Below, piece by piece: positions 34,977 to 43,838 of a stretch of DNA of 61,934 nucleotides (the first letter of the stretch is position 1; every line of letters begins with the position of its first letter). Where the stretch lies: positions 1-61,934 of the forward strand of contig JAJDUZ010000073.1 of NCBI GenBank assembly GCA_022826385.1, written 5' to 3'. The DNA comes from Silicimonas sp. GTDB taxonomy: Bacteria; Pseudomonadota; Alphaproteobacteria; Rhodobacterales; Rhodobacteraceae. The notes beneath the pieces are model-generated. The model was given only the letters and a program-made list of their open reading frames with translations. It had not been told where the DNA came from and ran no database searches. Both the position numbers and the translations under genes were made by a program.

Positions 34977-35603
34977 GTGAACACTCCAACATCAGCGCCC
35001 GAGGCGGGCGGCGTTCTGGGCCAGCTTGATCGCGCCATGCGCCCGGTGGAAGACCTTGCCAACCTGTTGGCCGCCTTGGCGATTTTTACGCTGATGGTGC
35101 TTGGCAGCGCGCAGATCCTGTTCCGCACCGTCTTCAACTCTCCGATTGCCGGTTACATCGATCTGGTCGAGCTTTCGATGGCGTCGATGGCCTTTCTTGG
35201 CGCCGCCTATTGCCAGCGCATGGGCGCGCATATCCGGATGGAAATCCTGATCGGCCGCTTCAAGGGCCGCACGCTTTGGGGGGCCGAGATCATAGGCACG
35301 CTGCTGGCACTCTTCATCATTGGGGTGCTGATTTACCATGGCTGGGGCCACTTCATGCGCGCCTATGAACTGGGCGACAGCACGATTGACGCCGAATACC
35401 CGGTCTGGCCTTCGAAACTGCTGGTGCCTATTGCCTTTGCCATCTGGTGGGTGCGGCTTTTCGTGCAACTGCTTGGCTCGATCCGGCTGTTCCATGACCC
35501 CTCGCTGGAACCCGTCGGCATCGCCCGAATCCAGACCGTCGCGGAACAGGCGAAGGATGAGATGGACCACGCCCTTGGCGAAGACGCGGAGGGTGGCAAG
35601 TGA
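34977..35603 (+). CDS. TRAP transporter small permease, DctQ family
   Basis: A 208-aa protein with four membrane helices. GAAYCQRMGAHIRMEIL is the DctQ hallmark (about 78). Start is GTG at 34977 after GGTGGGG. It overlaps DctM by 4 bp (GTGA). A C-terminal cytoplasmic tail of about 40 residues is longer than usual. Confidence 0.9.
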   Translation: MNTPTSAPEAGGVLGQLDRAMRPVEDLANLLAALAIFTLMVLGSAQILFRTVFNSPIAGYIDLVELSMASMAFLGAAYCQRMGAHIRMEILIGRFKGRTLWGAEIIGTLLALFIIGVLIYHGWGHFMRAYELGDSTIDAEYPVWPSKLLVPIAFAIWWVRLFVQLLGSIRLFHDPSLEPVGIARIQTVAEQAKDEMDHALGEDAEGGK

Positions 35604-36928
35604 TCCTCGGTATCGGCTTCGACGACCCGCTTCTGGTCGGCCTGATCGGCCTCGGCTTCCTGTTCTTCATGATCTTCATCGGCGTGCGCGTCGTCTTCGC
35701 CGCCGCCCTTGTCGGCCTGTTCGGTCTGGTCGAGCTTCTGGGCTGGGGTCCGGCTGCCGGGATCATCGGCACCATCCCGCATTCCAAATCCTCGACCTAT
35801 GCGCTGTCGGTCCTGCCGATGTTTATCTTCATCGGCTTCCTTGCGTTCCATGCGGGCATGACCCAGCAGCTTTTCGACGCCGCCCGCAAATGGGTCGGCT
35901 GGGTGCCGGGCGGTCTGGCTGTGTCGACCGTTTTTGCCACGGCAGGCTTCGCCGCCGTCTCGGGCGCATCGACGGCGACCGCCGCTGTCTTCAGCCGCGT
36001 CGCCATCCCCGAGATGCTGAAATACGGCTATGACAAGAAACTCGCCGCCGGGGTCGTGGCGGCAGGCGGGACGCTCGCCACCTTGATCCCGCCCTCGGCG
36101 ATCCTCGTGATCTACGCCATCATCGTCGAGGAATCCGTGGCCGAGCTTCTGCTTGCGGGCTTCTTGCCGGGTGCCGTCTCAGCCTTGGTCTATGCGGGCA
36201 TCATCATTGTCTGGGCGCTTTACCGTCCCGCCGATGCACCCCCCGTCACCGGCTACACCTGGGGGGATCGGGCACGGTCGCTGCCTGGCATTTCCCCCAT
36301 CCTTGTCGTCGTCGTCATCATCATGTCAGCGATCTACAACGGCTGGGCCACACCGACCGAGGCAGGTGCCCTCGGCGCGCTTGTCGTTTTCCTATTGGCC
36401 CTTTTGCGCGGCACAAAACTGCACACGATCAAAGATGCGCTGATGGAAGCCGCGAAACTGACGGCGATGATCTTCTCGCTGATCTGGGGCGTGCTGATCT
36501 TTGTCCGGTTCCTTGGCTTCTCGGGCCTGCCCGAGGCGTTCACCAACTGGATCCTCAGCCTCGAAGCCTCGCCCATGGTCATCATGATCTGCATCCTGAT
36601 CGCCTATTCGATCCTTGGCATGTTCATGGATGCCATCGGGATGCTGCTGCTGACACTGCCGGTGGTCTATCCGGCGGTTATGGCGCTTGGCTTCGACAGC
36701 ATCTGGTTCGGCATCATCGTCGTGAAAATGGCCGAGGTCTGCCTGATCACACCGCCCATCGGCTTGAACTGCTTCGTCGTGAACGGGGTGCGGCCCGACA
36801 TCCCGTTGGGCAAGATCTTCCGCGGCATCGCCTTGTTCTTCATCGCCGATGTCATCACCATCGCCCTGTTGCTGGCGTTCCCCGAGATCGTCACATGGCT
36901 GCCGGAGCTTATGCGCGCAAATGGATAG
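35600..36928 (+). CDS. TRAP transporter large permease, DctM family
   Basis: A 442-aa polytopic protein with about 12 helices and the DctM motifs GFAAVSGASTATAAVFSRVAIPEM, AAGGTLATLIPPSAILVIYA and ITPPIGLNCFVV. Start is GTG at 35600, overlapping DctQ. It completes the importer with 33869 and 34977. Its last codons overlap the start of the GlcG/HbpS gene by 8 bp. Confidence 0.93.
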   Translation: MILGIGFDDPLLVGLIGLGFLFFMIFIGVRVVFAAALVGLFGLVELLGWGPAAGIIGTIPHSKSSTYALSVLPMFIFIGFLAFHAGMTQQLFDAARKWVGWVPGGLAVSTVFATAGFAAVSGASTATAAVFSRVAIPEMLKYGYDKKLAAGVVAAGGTLATLIPPSAILVIYAIIVEESVAELLLAGFLPGAVSALVYAGIIIVWALYRPADAPPVTGYTWGDRARSLPGISPILVVVVIIMSAIYNGWATPTEAGALGALVVFLLALLRGTKLHTIKDALMEAAKLTAMIFSLIWGVLIFVRFLGFSGLPEAFTNWILSLEASPMVIMICILIAYSILGMFMDAIGMLLLTLPVVYPAVMALGFDSIWFGIIVVKMAEVCLITPPIGLNCFVVNGVRPDIPLGKIFRGIALFFIADVITIALLLAFPEIVTWLPELMRANG

Positions 36929-37421
36929 TGTTCATCGACTGAAACAGAGCCTGCCTCTGACCACCGCCAACGCGATCATTCAGGCCGCCCTGGAAACGGG
37001 CCGGTCGCACGACATGCTGCCCTTGACTGTGGTGGTGCTGGACAGCGGCGGTCGCATGGTTGCGATGCAAAGCGAAGATGGCTCGGGGATCATGAGGCTT
37101 GAGGTGGCGTTCGGCAAAGCCTGGGGTGCTTTGGGCATGGGGATATCCAGCCGCTTGATCCGCGACCGGTTGTCGGCGCGACCCACCTTCGTCAACGCAC
37201 TGGCCGCTGCATCCGAGGGCCGGATGATCCCGGTACCCGGCGGCGTTATGGTGCTGGATGCCGAGGGCGCGGGCATCGGCGCAGTCGGGATCAGCGGTGA
37301 TACCTCGGAAAAGGACGAGTTTTGTGCAATCGCCGGCATTCACGCGGCGGGATTGGCCTCGGAACCCGCCGAGCCCGACCCGAACTGGCAAGGCTCCAGC
37401 CTCTCGGACCACGACAGCTAA
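36921..37421 (+). CDS. GlcG/HbpS-family protein
   Basis: A 166-aa protein of the GlcG/HbpS fold (SLPLTTANAIIQAALETGRSHDMLPLTVVVLDSGGRMVAMQSEDG, then GGVMVLDAEGAGIGAVGISGDTSEKDE). Members bind heme or cobalamin-like ligands or accompany glycolate and diol metabolism; function is often unknown. ATG at 36921 overlaps the end of dctM, so it is co-translated with the importer. Its stop overlaps the converging cupin gene by 4 bp. Confidence 0.85.
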   Translation: MDSVHRLKQSLPLTTANAIIQAALETGRSHDMLPLTVVVLDSGGRMVAMQSEDGSGIMRLEVAFGKAWGALGMGISSRLIRDRLSARPTFVNALAAASEGRMIPVPGGVMVLDAEGAGIGAVGISGDTSEKDEFCAIAGIHAAGLASEPAEPDPNWQGSSLSDHDS

Positions 37422-38014
37422 AGCGATATGACCTGATCGAAGAACCGCGTGTTGGTTTGCAACCGGGGCAAGTCATCTTCGGCCGGATCGGTGTACCGGA
37501 TCGACGGTTTCCCGAGATATTCCAACGGCAGGACCGAGGCGCGTACGAAAGCGGTTTCGCCGGTGTCACCGGCCGTGGCCCGCACCGCACTGTTGGCCTC
37601 CTCGACCCAAGGCTCGCCCGGCCCCATGACCGGAGCACCATGATCCGAGGCAACCTCCAGCGACCCCTGCAGCAAGTACCGGATGCCCGGCCCGGCATGA
37701 ACATGGGTATAGGCAATCGCACCGGGCGGGAAACTGATCTGGTCCAACCGGAACACAACCTCGCCCGTGGACGTGATCGGCATGGTCAGCAGTGCATCTT
37801 CCAACGCATCGTCGGCCAGTCGAAACAGCACGAACTCAGCACCGTGACCAGCCGCAGAAACCACGTCGCCCGCCATGCCATATGCCCCGTCACGCAAAGC
37901 GTCGCCCGCCAAGCGCCCGTCGCCCGCGACGACATAGATCGCATGGTGTCCCGGCCCCAGCTTGATGCTCTCGCCCCCCGCCAATGCCCGGCGCGTCACC
38001 GACAAGATACTCAC
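37418..38014 (-). CDS. Small cupin protein
   Basis: A 198-aa protein with a cupin core (QISFPPGAIAYTHVHAGPGIRYLLQGSLEV, GPGEPWVEEAN). Start is GTG at 38014, overlapping the TetR stop as GTGA; a longer frame to 38098 lies inside the TetR gene. It ends the dehydrogenase-MttB-TetR-cupin unit. Candidate metal ligands are the histidines in THVHAG. Role unknown; could be a cyclase, lyase or isomerase of the pathway. Confidence 0.78.
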   Translation of the reverse strand: MSILSVTRRALAGGESIKLGPGHHAIYVVAGDGRLAGDALRDGAYGMAGDVVSAAGHGAEFVLFRLADDALEDALLTMPITSTGEVVFRLDQISFPPGAIAYTHVHAGPGIRYLLQGSLEVASDHGAPVMGPGEPWVEEANSAVRATAGDTGETAFVRASVLPLEYLGKPSIRYTDPAEDDLPRLQTNTRFFDQVISL

Positions 38015-38682
38015 GATGCTTCTCCTTCTGTGGCCGACCGCGCATAGGCCCCGAACGCCTCGATCTCGGACGGCAAGGGCTGCTGACCGGTGAAGCAAAA
38101 GAGGTACATCGGCACCTGCCGCAACCGGTCCGTGGTCGCTTCGTTCAACTCGGCCAGATCATACCCCAATTGCATGAAGTATAGCACCCGCGCCCGGATC
38201 GCGGCTTCGTCGGCCGGATAGTCGAAGCGCGCGAACATGCGGGCCAAAGCGTCGACGCGCGTCGCGTCCGATTGATCCAGTATGCGCCGCACCTTGCCCG
38301 AGCGCCGCGCCCAGTCGCGCACCGCAAAATCCAGTGGATTGTTGAACAGCCGTTCATCGATCACGCAGTGGAAGAAGTTGCAGACGGCCTCGGTTATCGT
38401 TTCTGCCGGAGCCTCGGCCTTGGTCACGATGGCCGCTGTGTTGGTGTCCTGCCAATGCTGCAACAAGGCGTCGAGCAGTTCCTGCCGAGATTTGAAGTAC
38501 CAATAGAAACTCGACCGAGACACGCCCAGCCGCTGGCCGAGGTCGAGCACTTTCACCCGTTCGACCCCGTCGCTGACCAGCACGTCCATCGCAACGTTCA
38601 GCCAATCCTGCCGGGTGACCTTCACATTGCCGACCAGCGGCTCCTTGTCCGGATCGTCCCGGTGCAGAACGGGTTTCGCCAT
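38011..38682 (-). CDS. TetR-family regulator
   Basis: A 223-aa regulator with the N-terminal TetR HTH (DWLNVAMDVLVSDGVERVKVLDLGQRLGVSRSSFYWYFKSRQELLDALL) at about residues 25-73 and an all-helical ligand domain. It lies 3 bp after the second MttB-like gene and overlaps the cupin gene. The palindrome at 42660-42677 in front of the first gene of this unit is a good candidate operator. Confidence 0.9.
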   Translation of the reverse strand: MAKPVLHRDDPDKEPLVGNVKVTRQDWLNVAMDVLVSDGVERVKVLDLGQRLGVSRSSFYWYFKSRQELLDALLQHWQDTNTAAIVTKAEAPAETITEAVCNFFHCVIDERLFNNPLDFAVRDWARRSGKVRRILDQSDATRVDALARMFARFDYPADEAAIRARVLYFMQLGYDLAELNEATTDRLRQVPMYLFCFTGQQPLPSEIEAFGAYARSATEGEAS

Positions 38683-38685
38683 GGC

Positions 38686-40200
38686 TCAGCTTTCCGGCGG
38701 GGCACCGCCCGCTTCCGTCCGTTTGGCAATATCATCCTTCATCGCCTGCAACCGGTCAGGATCGACAAGCGGACCCTTGGGATCAGCAAGAATGTCTTGC
38801 CATATCTTCGTGGCCCGTGTGTTCGCATCTTCGGCGCCCCGTTCTTCCCACGTTCCGAAATTGGCATAGTCATGCACGACAGGCTCATAGAATTCGGTCT
38901 GGTACCGGGCCATGGTCTGCGCGGCGGCAAAGAAATGCCCGCTGGGCGGCACTTCGGCCAAGGCGTCGAACCCGATCTCGCTGTCGCCCGCTGCAGCACC
39001 GGCGCAAAGCTCGGCCACCATGTTCAGCACTTCGACATCGCAGACCAGCTTCTCATAGCTGACCGTCAGCCCCCCTTCGAGCCATCCCGCCGAGTGGATG
39101 ACGACCGTGGCCCCTGCCAGCAGACATCCCCAAAGACCCATCTGGTTCTCGTTCGCGGCCTGCACGTCGTTCAAGTTCGAGGCCGACCCGGCAGCGCTGC
39201 GCCAAGGCAGCCCGACCATGCGGGCCAACTGCCCGGCGGCGAGCGAGGCCTGAAAATGCGCGGGCGTCCCGAAGGCAGGCGCGCCCGACTTCATGTCGAC
39301 ATTCGACGTGAAAGTGCCATAGCAGACCGGCGCGCCGGGACGTGCCAACTGGGTCAGCGTGATCGCCGCCAGGGCCTCGGCATGGCTCAGTGTGATGGCA
39401 CCCGCCACCGTGATCGGCGCCATCGCCCCCATCAGCGTGAACGGCGTCACGATCGAGACCTGCCCCGCACGCGCAAAGTCGATCAGACCTTGCGCCATCG
39501 GCACATCAAGCACGCGCGGGGAATTGGTGTTGATGATCGTATAGCAATGGGGTGCTGCCTCGAATTCTGCGTCGCTCAAATCCCTGAAATCACGCAATAT
39601 CTCGAAGCTTTGCGTGACCTGCGGCGTCCCGCGCGAAAAGATGAAAGGCAGCTTGTCGCTATGGGCAAGCTGCGTTTCCATCGTGAAGTAATGGCGCAGA
39701 TGCGTCGGCACATCCTGAGGCTCGATCAAGGGCGGCATCATGTTCAGCACATCGAAATGCTGCGTCAGTTGCACCAACTCGCGAAAGTCGCGTGCCGTGC
39801 CCGGTCGCCTCCCCCGCACCCGGTCGGTGGCATGAGGCGCCCCGGCCCCCGGTTGAAAGTTGAGCGCGCCAAGTTCCAGCACCACGTCCCGGTCCCGCGA
39901 CCCGGCCCGACAGGTGATCGAACGCGGCGCGCTGGCCAATGCCACTTGGACGATCTCGCGCCCGATGAAGACCATCTCGCCCTCGACCCGCGCGCCGCCC
40001 GTCTGGAACAGCGCCCGCGCCTCGGGCAGCAACACCTTGACGCCCAACTCTTCCAGCGCTCGCAAAGCCGCGTCATGCATCGACGCGATCTCGTCCGCGC
40101 TGAAGACATCCATTGGCGGAAACGGATTGCGCAGACGGCGATAATTAACCTGCCGCTTGGCGGCGCTCTCACCGCGAGGGGCGCGGCGGCGGCGGCTCAT
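38686..40200 (-). CDS. MttB-like methyltransferase, second copy, non-pyrrolysine
   Basis: A 504-aa MttB-superfamily protein, clearly diverged from the one at 208 (different N-terminus RRLRNPFPPMDVFSADEIASMHDAALRALEELGVKVL; core GSASNLNDVQAANENQMGLWGCLLAGA). No internal amber codon. The ATG overlaps the dehydrogenase stop by 4 bp, repeating the MttB-plus-dehydrogenase pairing seen at the left of the window. A quaternary or tertiary methylated amine is the likely substrate class; a corrinoid partner is not encoded here. Confidence 0.83.
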   Translation of the reverse strand: MSRRRRAPRGESAAKRQVNYRRLRNPFPPMDVFSADEIASMHDAALRALEELGVKVLLPEARALFQTGGARVEGEMVFIGREIVQVALASAPRSITCRAGSRDRDVVLELGALNFQPGAGAPHATDRVRGRRPGTARDFRELVQLTQHFDVLNMMPPLIEPQDVPTHLRHYFTMETQLAHSDKLPFIFSRGTPQVTQSFEILRDFRDLSDAEFEAAPHCYTIINTNSPRVLDVPMAQGLIDFARAGQVSIVTPFTLMGAMAPITVAGAITLSHAEALAAITLTQLARPGAPVCYGTFTSNVDMKSGAPAFGTPAHFQASLAAGQLARMVGLPWRSAAGSASNLNDVQAANENQMGLWGCLLAGATVVIHSAGWLEGGLTVSYEKLVCDVEVLNMVAELCAGAAAGDSEIGFDALAEVPPSGHFFAAAQTMARYQTEFYEPVVHDYANFGTWEERGAEDANTRATKIWQDILADPKGPLVDPDRLQAMKDDIAKRTEAGGAPPES

Positions 40201-42602
40201 CCCCGCATCGCCCGACCTTCGGGGTCATAGGGAGACGGCGCAATCACCTTGGCCGAGCGGGACGCGCCGACAACATGCACGCTCAGATCGGTCCCTGGTT
40301 CCGCAGCACCAACATCGACCATGGCCATCGCAATCGACTTGCCAACCGTGTGCCCATAGGCGCCCGACGTGACAAACCCAACCAGAGTGTCGCCCTGCCA
40401 GACCGGCTCATAGCCGCTGGCATCGGCGTCGGCACTATCAACTTCCAGCGTCACCAGCATTTGTGCCGGTCCGTTCCCGTCACGCTCGGCCAGTGCCGCC
40501 TCGCGGCCGGTGAACGCGCCCTTGTCCCACGCGATCCACCGATCCATGCCGGTCATACCTGGCGTCCGATCCTGCGTGAACTCGGCGGACCAAATGCCAA
40601 AGCTCTTTTCGATCCGGGTCGAGAGCATGGCGTTGAAACCGCATTCGCGCAGCCCTTCCTCGGCGCCGGCCTCAAGCAACATCCGGCGCAGCGCGATGTG
40701 ATCGCCATACCGGCAGTTGATCTCGAAGCCCATTTCGCCGGTGACCGACATCCGCGCCACATGCGCGCGCACCATTCCGATATCGAAATGCCCGCAGCCC
40801 ATGAACGGCAAGGCGCTGATATCCTGCTCGGCCAGCTTCTCGATCACCGCGCGTGATTTCGGCCCGGCCAGGCCAAAGCCGCAGATCTCCTCGCCCAGAT
40901 CGCGCACCGTGACGCCTTCGGTCAGGTGGTCGTTGAACCACCGCATGTGCCAGGCACGCAGGTAGTAGCTGCCCATCAGCCACCACGTTCCGTCGCCCCA
41001 GTTGAGCAACGTCAGATCGCCCTTCAACCGCCCGTTCGGCGCCAGCATCACGGCAAGCCGCGCGCGCCCCGGCCCCGGCAGTTTCGTCGCCAGCAACCCA
41101 TCCAGCCACGCTTCGGCATTCGGCCCGCTGATCTCGTAGCGGCTGAAGCCCGTGATATCGAGAAGCCCGACGCCCTCTCGGATCGCCTTGCATTCCTCGG
41201 CGACGATCGGGAATGCGTTCGAGCGCTTCAGCGTCGGCGTCTCTTCAAACCCCTTGGGCGCGAAATAGAGCGGCACTTCCAAGTCCCAGCTGACGCCCCA
41301 CTTGCAGCCCGCCTCGGTCATCGCGTCATGCGCCGGCGCCATCTTCAAAGGACGACCTGCCGGCAGTTGCTCGTTCGGATAGGTCATCACGAAGCGGCGC
41401 GAGTAGAACTGGCCGGTCGTCTCGCGGATGTAACGCTTGTTCTCGGCAAAAGGCCCATAGCGCGCCACATCCATCGACCATGCGTCAGCCTCGGGCTCGC
41501 CATGGATCATCCATTCGGCCAACGTCTTGCCGACCCCACCCCCTTGCAGGAAGCCCGCCATCACCGCGCAGGCCGACCAATAGCCGCGCTTGCCCGGCAC
41601 CGGACCGACCAGCGGGTTGCCATCGGGCGAGAACGTGAACGCCCCGTTGACCCATGTCTTGATGCCCACGTCCTGAATGGCTGGATAGCGCGCGAAGCCC
41701 AGCGTCAATTCGTTCTCGATCCGGTCAAGCTGCTCCTGAAACAGTTCCTCGCCATATTCCCACGGCGCACCATCCATCGCCCAATGCTCGTGCTCGATCT
41801 CATAGATGCCGACCAACACGCCATGCTGATCCTGCCGCATATAGGTGAACCCTTCGAGGTCGACCGTCATCGGCATCTCGAAATCGGCGGCGGCCACTTC
41901 AGGGATGCTGTCGGTGATCAGGTAGTGGTGCTTCAAGGGCGAGACCGGCAATTCGATCCCCGCCATACGCCCGACCTGCTTGGCCCACAGACCGCCTGCG
42001 TTCACCACATTCTCGCACGCAATGTCGCCCTTGTCGGTGTGCACAATCCAACCATCAGCCGTTTGCGTTAGGCGGTCGACCTTGGTTTCCTCGTAATACG
42101 CAGCGCCCCGCTTCTTCGCCGCCGTGGCATAGGCCTGAACGGTGCCGGTCGTGTCGATATAGCCTTCGCGGTCGGCCCACATCGCACCCAAGACGCCCTC
42201 GGTCGACATGATCGGGCAGCGCTTCTGCGCCTCTTCCGGCGAAATCAGTTCGCAATCATCAATGCCGATGGACTGGAAGATGCGATAGTTCGCCTGCAAC
42301 CACTCCCATCGCTCGGGCGTGCCGGCCAGCGTCAGGCCGCCGGTCATGTGCAACCCGATATTCTGGCCGCTTTCGGCTTCGATCTCGGACAAGAGATCGA
42401 TGGTATAGGCCTGAAGCGCTGCCATGTTCGGGTCGGCATTCAGCGCGTGAATGCCACCGGCTGCATGCCACGAGGATCCCGACGCCAGACGTCGCCGTTC
42501 CAGCATGACCACGTCGCTCCAGCCGAACTTGGCCAAATGATAAAGAACCGAAGCGCCGACAACGCCGCCCCCGATGACCACGACTCGATAGTGCGACTTC
42601 AT
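40197..42602 (-). CDS. FAD-dependent dehydrogenase with GcvT domains, third paralogue
   Basis: An 801-aa protein with FAD motif VVVIGGGVVGASVLYHLAKFG near residue 6, SSWHAAGG with the flavin-linking His near 44, and a GcvT/tetrahydrofolate C-terminal half (about 430-801). The sequence following the His (GIHALNADPNMAALQ) sets it apart from the two paralogues at 1820 and 5145. It opens a four-gene unit (dehydrogenase, MttB, TetR, cupin) preceded by a TetR-like palindrome, and lies downstream of a deaminase/importer operon on the same strand. Dimethylglycine or sarcosine is the likely substrate class. Confidence 0.87.
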   Translation of the reverse strand: MKSHYRVVVIGGGVVGASVLYHLAKFGWSDVVMLERRRLASGSSWHAAGGIHALNADPNMAALQAYTIDLLSEIEAESGQNIGLHMTGGLTLAGTPERWEWLQANYRIFQSIGIDDCELISPEEAQKRCPIMSTEGVLGAMWADREGYIDTTGTVQAYATAAKKRGAAYYEETKVDRLTQTADGWIVHTDKGDIACENVVNAGGLWAKQVGRMAGIELPVSPLKHHYLITDSIPEVAAADFEMPMTVDLEGFTYMRQDQHGVLVGIYEIEHEHWAMDGAPWEYGEELFQEQLDRIENELTLGFARYPAIQDVGIKTWVNGAFTFSPDGNPLVGPVPGKRGYWSACAVMAGFLQGGGVGKTLAEWMIHGEPEADAWSMDVARYGPFAENKRYIRETTGQFYSRRFVMTYPNEQLPAGRPLKMAPAHDAMTEAGCKWGVSWDLEVPLYFAPKGFEETPTLKRSNAFPIVAEECKAIREGVGLLDITGFSRYEISGPNAEAWLDGLLATKLPGPGRARLAVMLAPNGRLKGDLTLLNWGDGTWWLMGSYYLRAWHMRWFNDHLTEGVTVRDLGEEICGFGLAGPKSRAVIEKLAEQDISALPFMGCGHFDIGMVRAHVARMSVTGEMGFEINCRYGDHIALRRMLLEAGAEEGLRECGFNAMLSTRIEKSFGIWSAEFTQDRTPGMTGMDRWIAWDKGAFTGREAALAERDGNGPAQMLVTLEVDSADADASGYEPVWQGDTLVGFVTSGAYGHTVGKSIAMAMVDVGAAEPGTDLSVHVVGASRSAKVIAPSPYDPEGRAMRG

Positions 42603-42659
42603 GAACGACCTCCCGACTTCCGTTCCGAAGCTGACGCTAGCGCGGGATTTGGCCCAGCG

Positions 42660-42677
42660 CTAGACATTTGTGTCCAG
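42660..42677. promoter_or_regulatory. TetR-type operator-like palindrome
   Basis: CTAGACA-TTTG-TGTCCAG is a near-perfect palindrome (one mismatched pair) 57 bp upstream of the dehydrogenase ATG in a 124-bp gap. Its form fits TetR-family operators, and the unit encodes a TetR regulator. It suggests that 42602-37418 is transcribed from its own promoter. Confidence 0.55.
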
Positions 42678-42726
42678 TAGTCGTCGCAAAGCAGCCTGCA
42701 CCGGCTTTGTGGCATGACATCAGGGA

Positions 42727-43377
42727 CTAGGCGGGATCGAAAACGATGGCGCGAATGGGTGTCGGGCCTGCGCCCGCAGCCGGGTTCAGCTCTTGCGGGC
42801 AGTTCGAGAGGACAGCGATCACGTCCATCTCGGCACGCAGATCAACATAGTCGCCGGGGCGTGACTGGCTGTCGGTGATCTCGGCATGACCGTCGGCTGC
42901 CACCGGCACGTTCATGAAGAAATTGGCGTTCGCCACCACATGCTCGGGCCCAAGACCGTGCGTTGCCAATTCGCGCTCGAAGTTGCGTTGGCAACACTCG
43001 CCGTTCTGTTTGCCATAGCGCACCTGATCGACGGCGAAGGAGCAGCAACCGAAGATGGTGTCATGCCCGCCGCAACTGTCGTCGGTTATCGTCATCATCG
43101 GACGCGCAAATTGCGAGTAGAGCACCGTGCCCTGCCCCAGAAGAATGTTCTTCGGGATCTTGATCGTGTTCGGCATGTGATAGCGCTCAACCTCACCCTC
43201 ATAGGGATCGGCGCCGAAACACAGGAAATCAATCGCCTGCTGGCCTTCGATATCGATCAACCGCAGGACCTGGCCCTTGGCGACAACCGCACTCCACGGG
43301 GCGCGCGCGGGCACCACGGTGTCTTCGATGATCCGACCGTCCGGCAGCGCCGCGGCGCCAGTGCTTAGGCTCGACAT
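42727..43377 (-). CDS. DUF1989 (urea carboxylase-associated) family protein
   Basis: A 216-aa DUF1989 protein. IDIEGQQAIDFLCFGADPYEGEVERYHMPNTIKI near the N-terminus and the Cys-rich CGGHDTIFGCCSF and GECCQRNFERELA are characteristic. DUF1989 proteins were long called urea carboxylase-associated; two-subunit members (CgdAB) deaminate carboxyguanidine. Here a single copy follows directly (TGAATG) after a cytosine-deaminase-type gene, so hydrolysis of a C-N bond in a guanidino or carbamoyl compound is a fair inference. Start ATG at 43377. Confidence 0.82.
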   Translation of the reverse strand: MSSLSTGAAALPDGRIIEDTVVPARAPWSAVVAKGQVLRLIDIEGQQAIDFLCFGADPYEGEVERYHMPNTIKIPKNILLGQGTVLYSQFARPMMTITDDSCGGHDTIFGCCSFAVDQVRYGKQNGECCQRNFERELATHGLGPEHVVANANFFMNVPVAADGHAEITDSQSRPGDYVDLRAEMDVIAVLSNCPQELNPAAGAGPTPIRAIVFDPA

Positions 43378-43827
43378 TCAATCCGCCGCGATGTCTTCGT
43401 TCCAAAGCTCGGGCTTTTCTTCGATGAACCGGGTCATCAGGGCGATGCAGTCCGGATCATCCGCAATGATCACCTCGACCCCGCGTTCGCGCAGCAGGTC
43501 TTCGTTGCCGCCGAAGGTCGTGTTCTCGCCGATCACGACGCGCGGAATGCCGAACTGGATGATCGTGCCGGTGCACATCATGCAAGGCGACAGCGAGGTA
43601 TAGAGCGTGGTGTCGCGATAGGTCTTCTGTCGCCCCGCTTTCCTCAGCGCGTCCATCTCGCCATGCGCAATCGGATCGCCTTTCTGCACCCGCTGGTTCC
43701 GGCCTTGCGCAACCAACTCGTCGCCCCGCGCCAGAACCGAGCCGATGGGGCAGCCGCCCTCGTCATATCCCCCCTTGGCCTCGTCATAGGCGATGCGCAG
43801 GAACTTCTCGTCGGTTTCGGACAACAT
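43378..43827 (-). CDS. Cytosine deaminase, fungal (FCY1) type
   Basis: A 149-aa zinc deaminase. His55-Gly-Glu57 and PCMMC (Cys82, Cys85) form the catalytic zinc site. YDEGGCPIGSVL, TLYTSLSPC, GIPRVVIGEN and the WNEDI end match yeast cytosine deaminase over the whole length (yeast has about 158 aa). The yeast residue Asp in PCDMC is Met here, in the substrate pocket, so the ring substrate may differ. ATG at 43827 follows GGAGACG; longer upstream frame is a shadow of the deacetylase-fold gene. Confidence 0.87.
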   Translation of the reverse strand: MLSETDEKFLRIAYDEAKGGYDEGGCPIGSVLARGDELVAQGRNQRVQKGDPIAHGEMDALRKAGRQKTYRDTTLYTSLSPCMMCTGTIIQFGIPRVVIGENTTFGGNEDLLRERGVEVIIADDPDCIALMTRFIEEKPELWNEDIAAD

Positions 43828-43838
43828 CAGGCGTCTCC

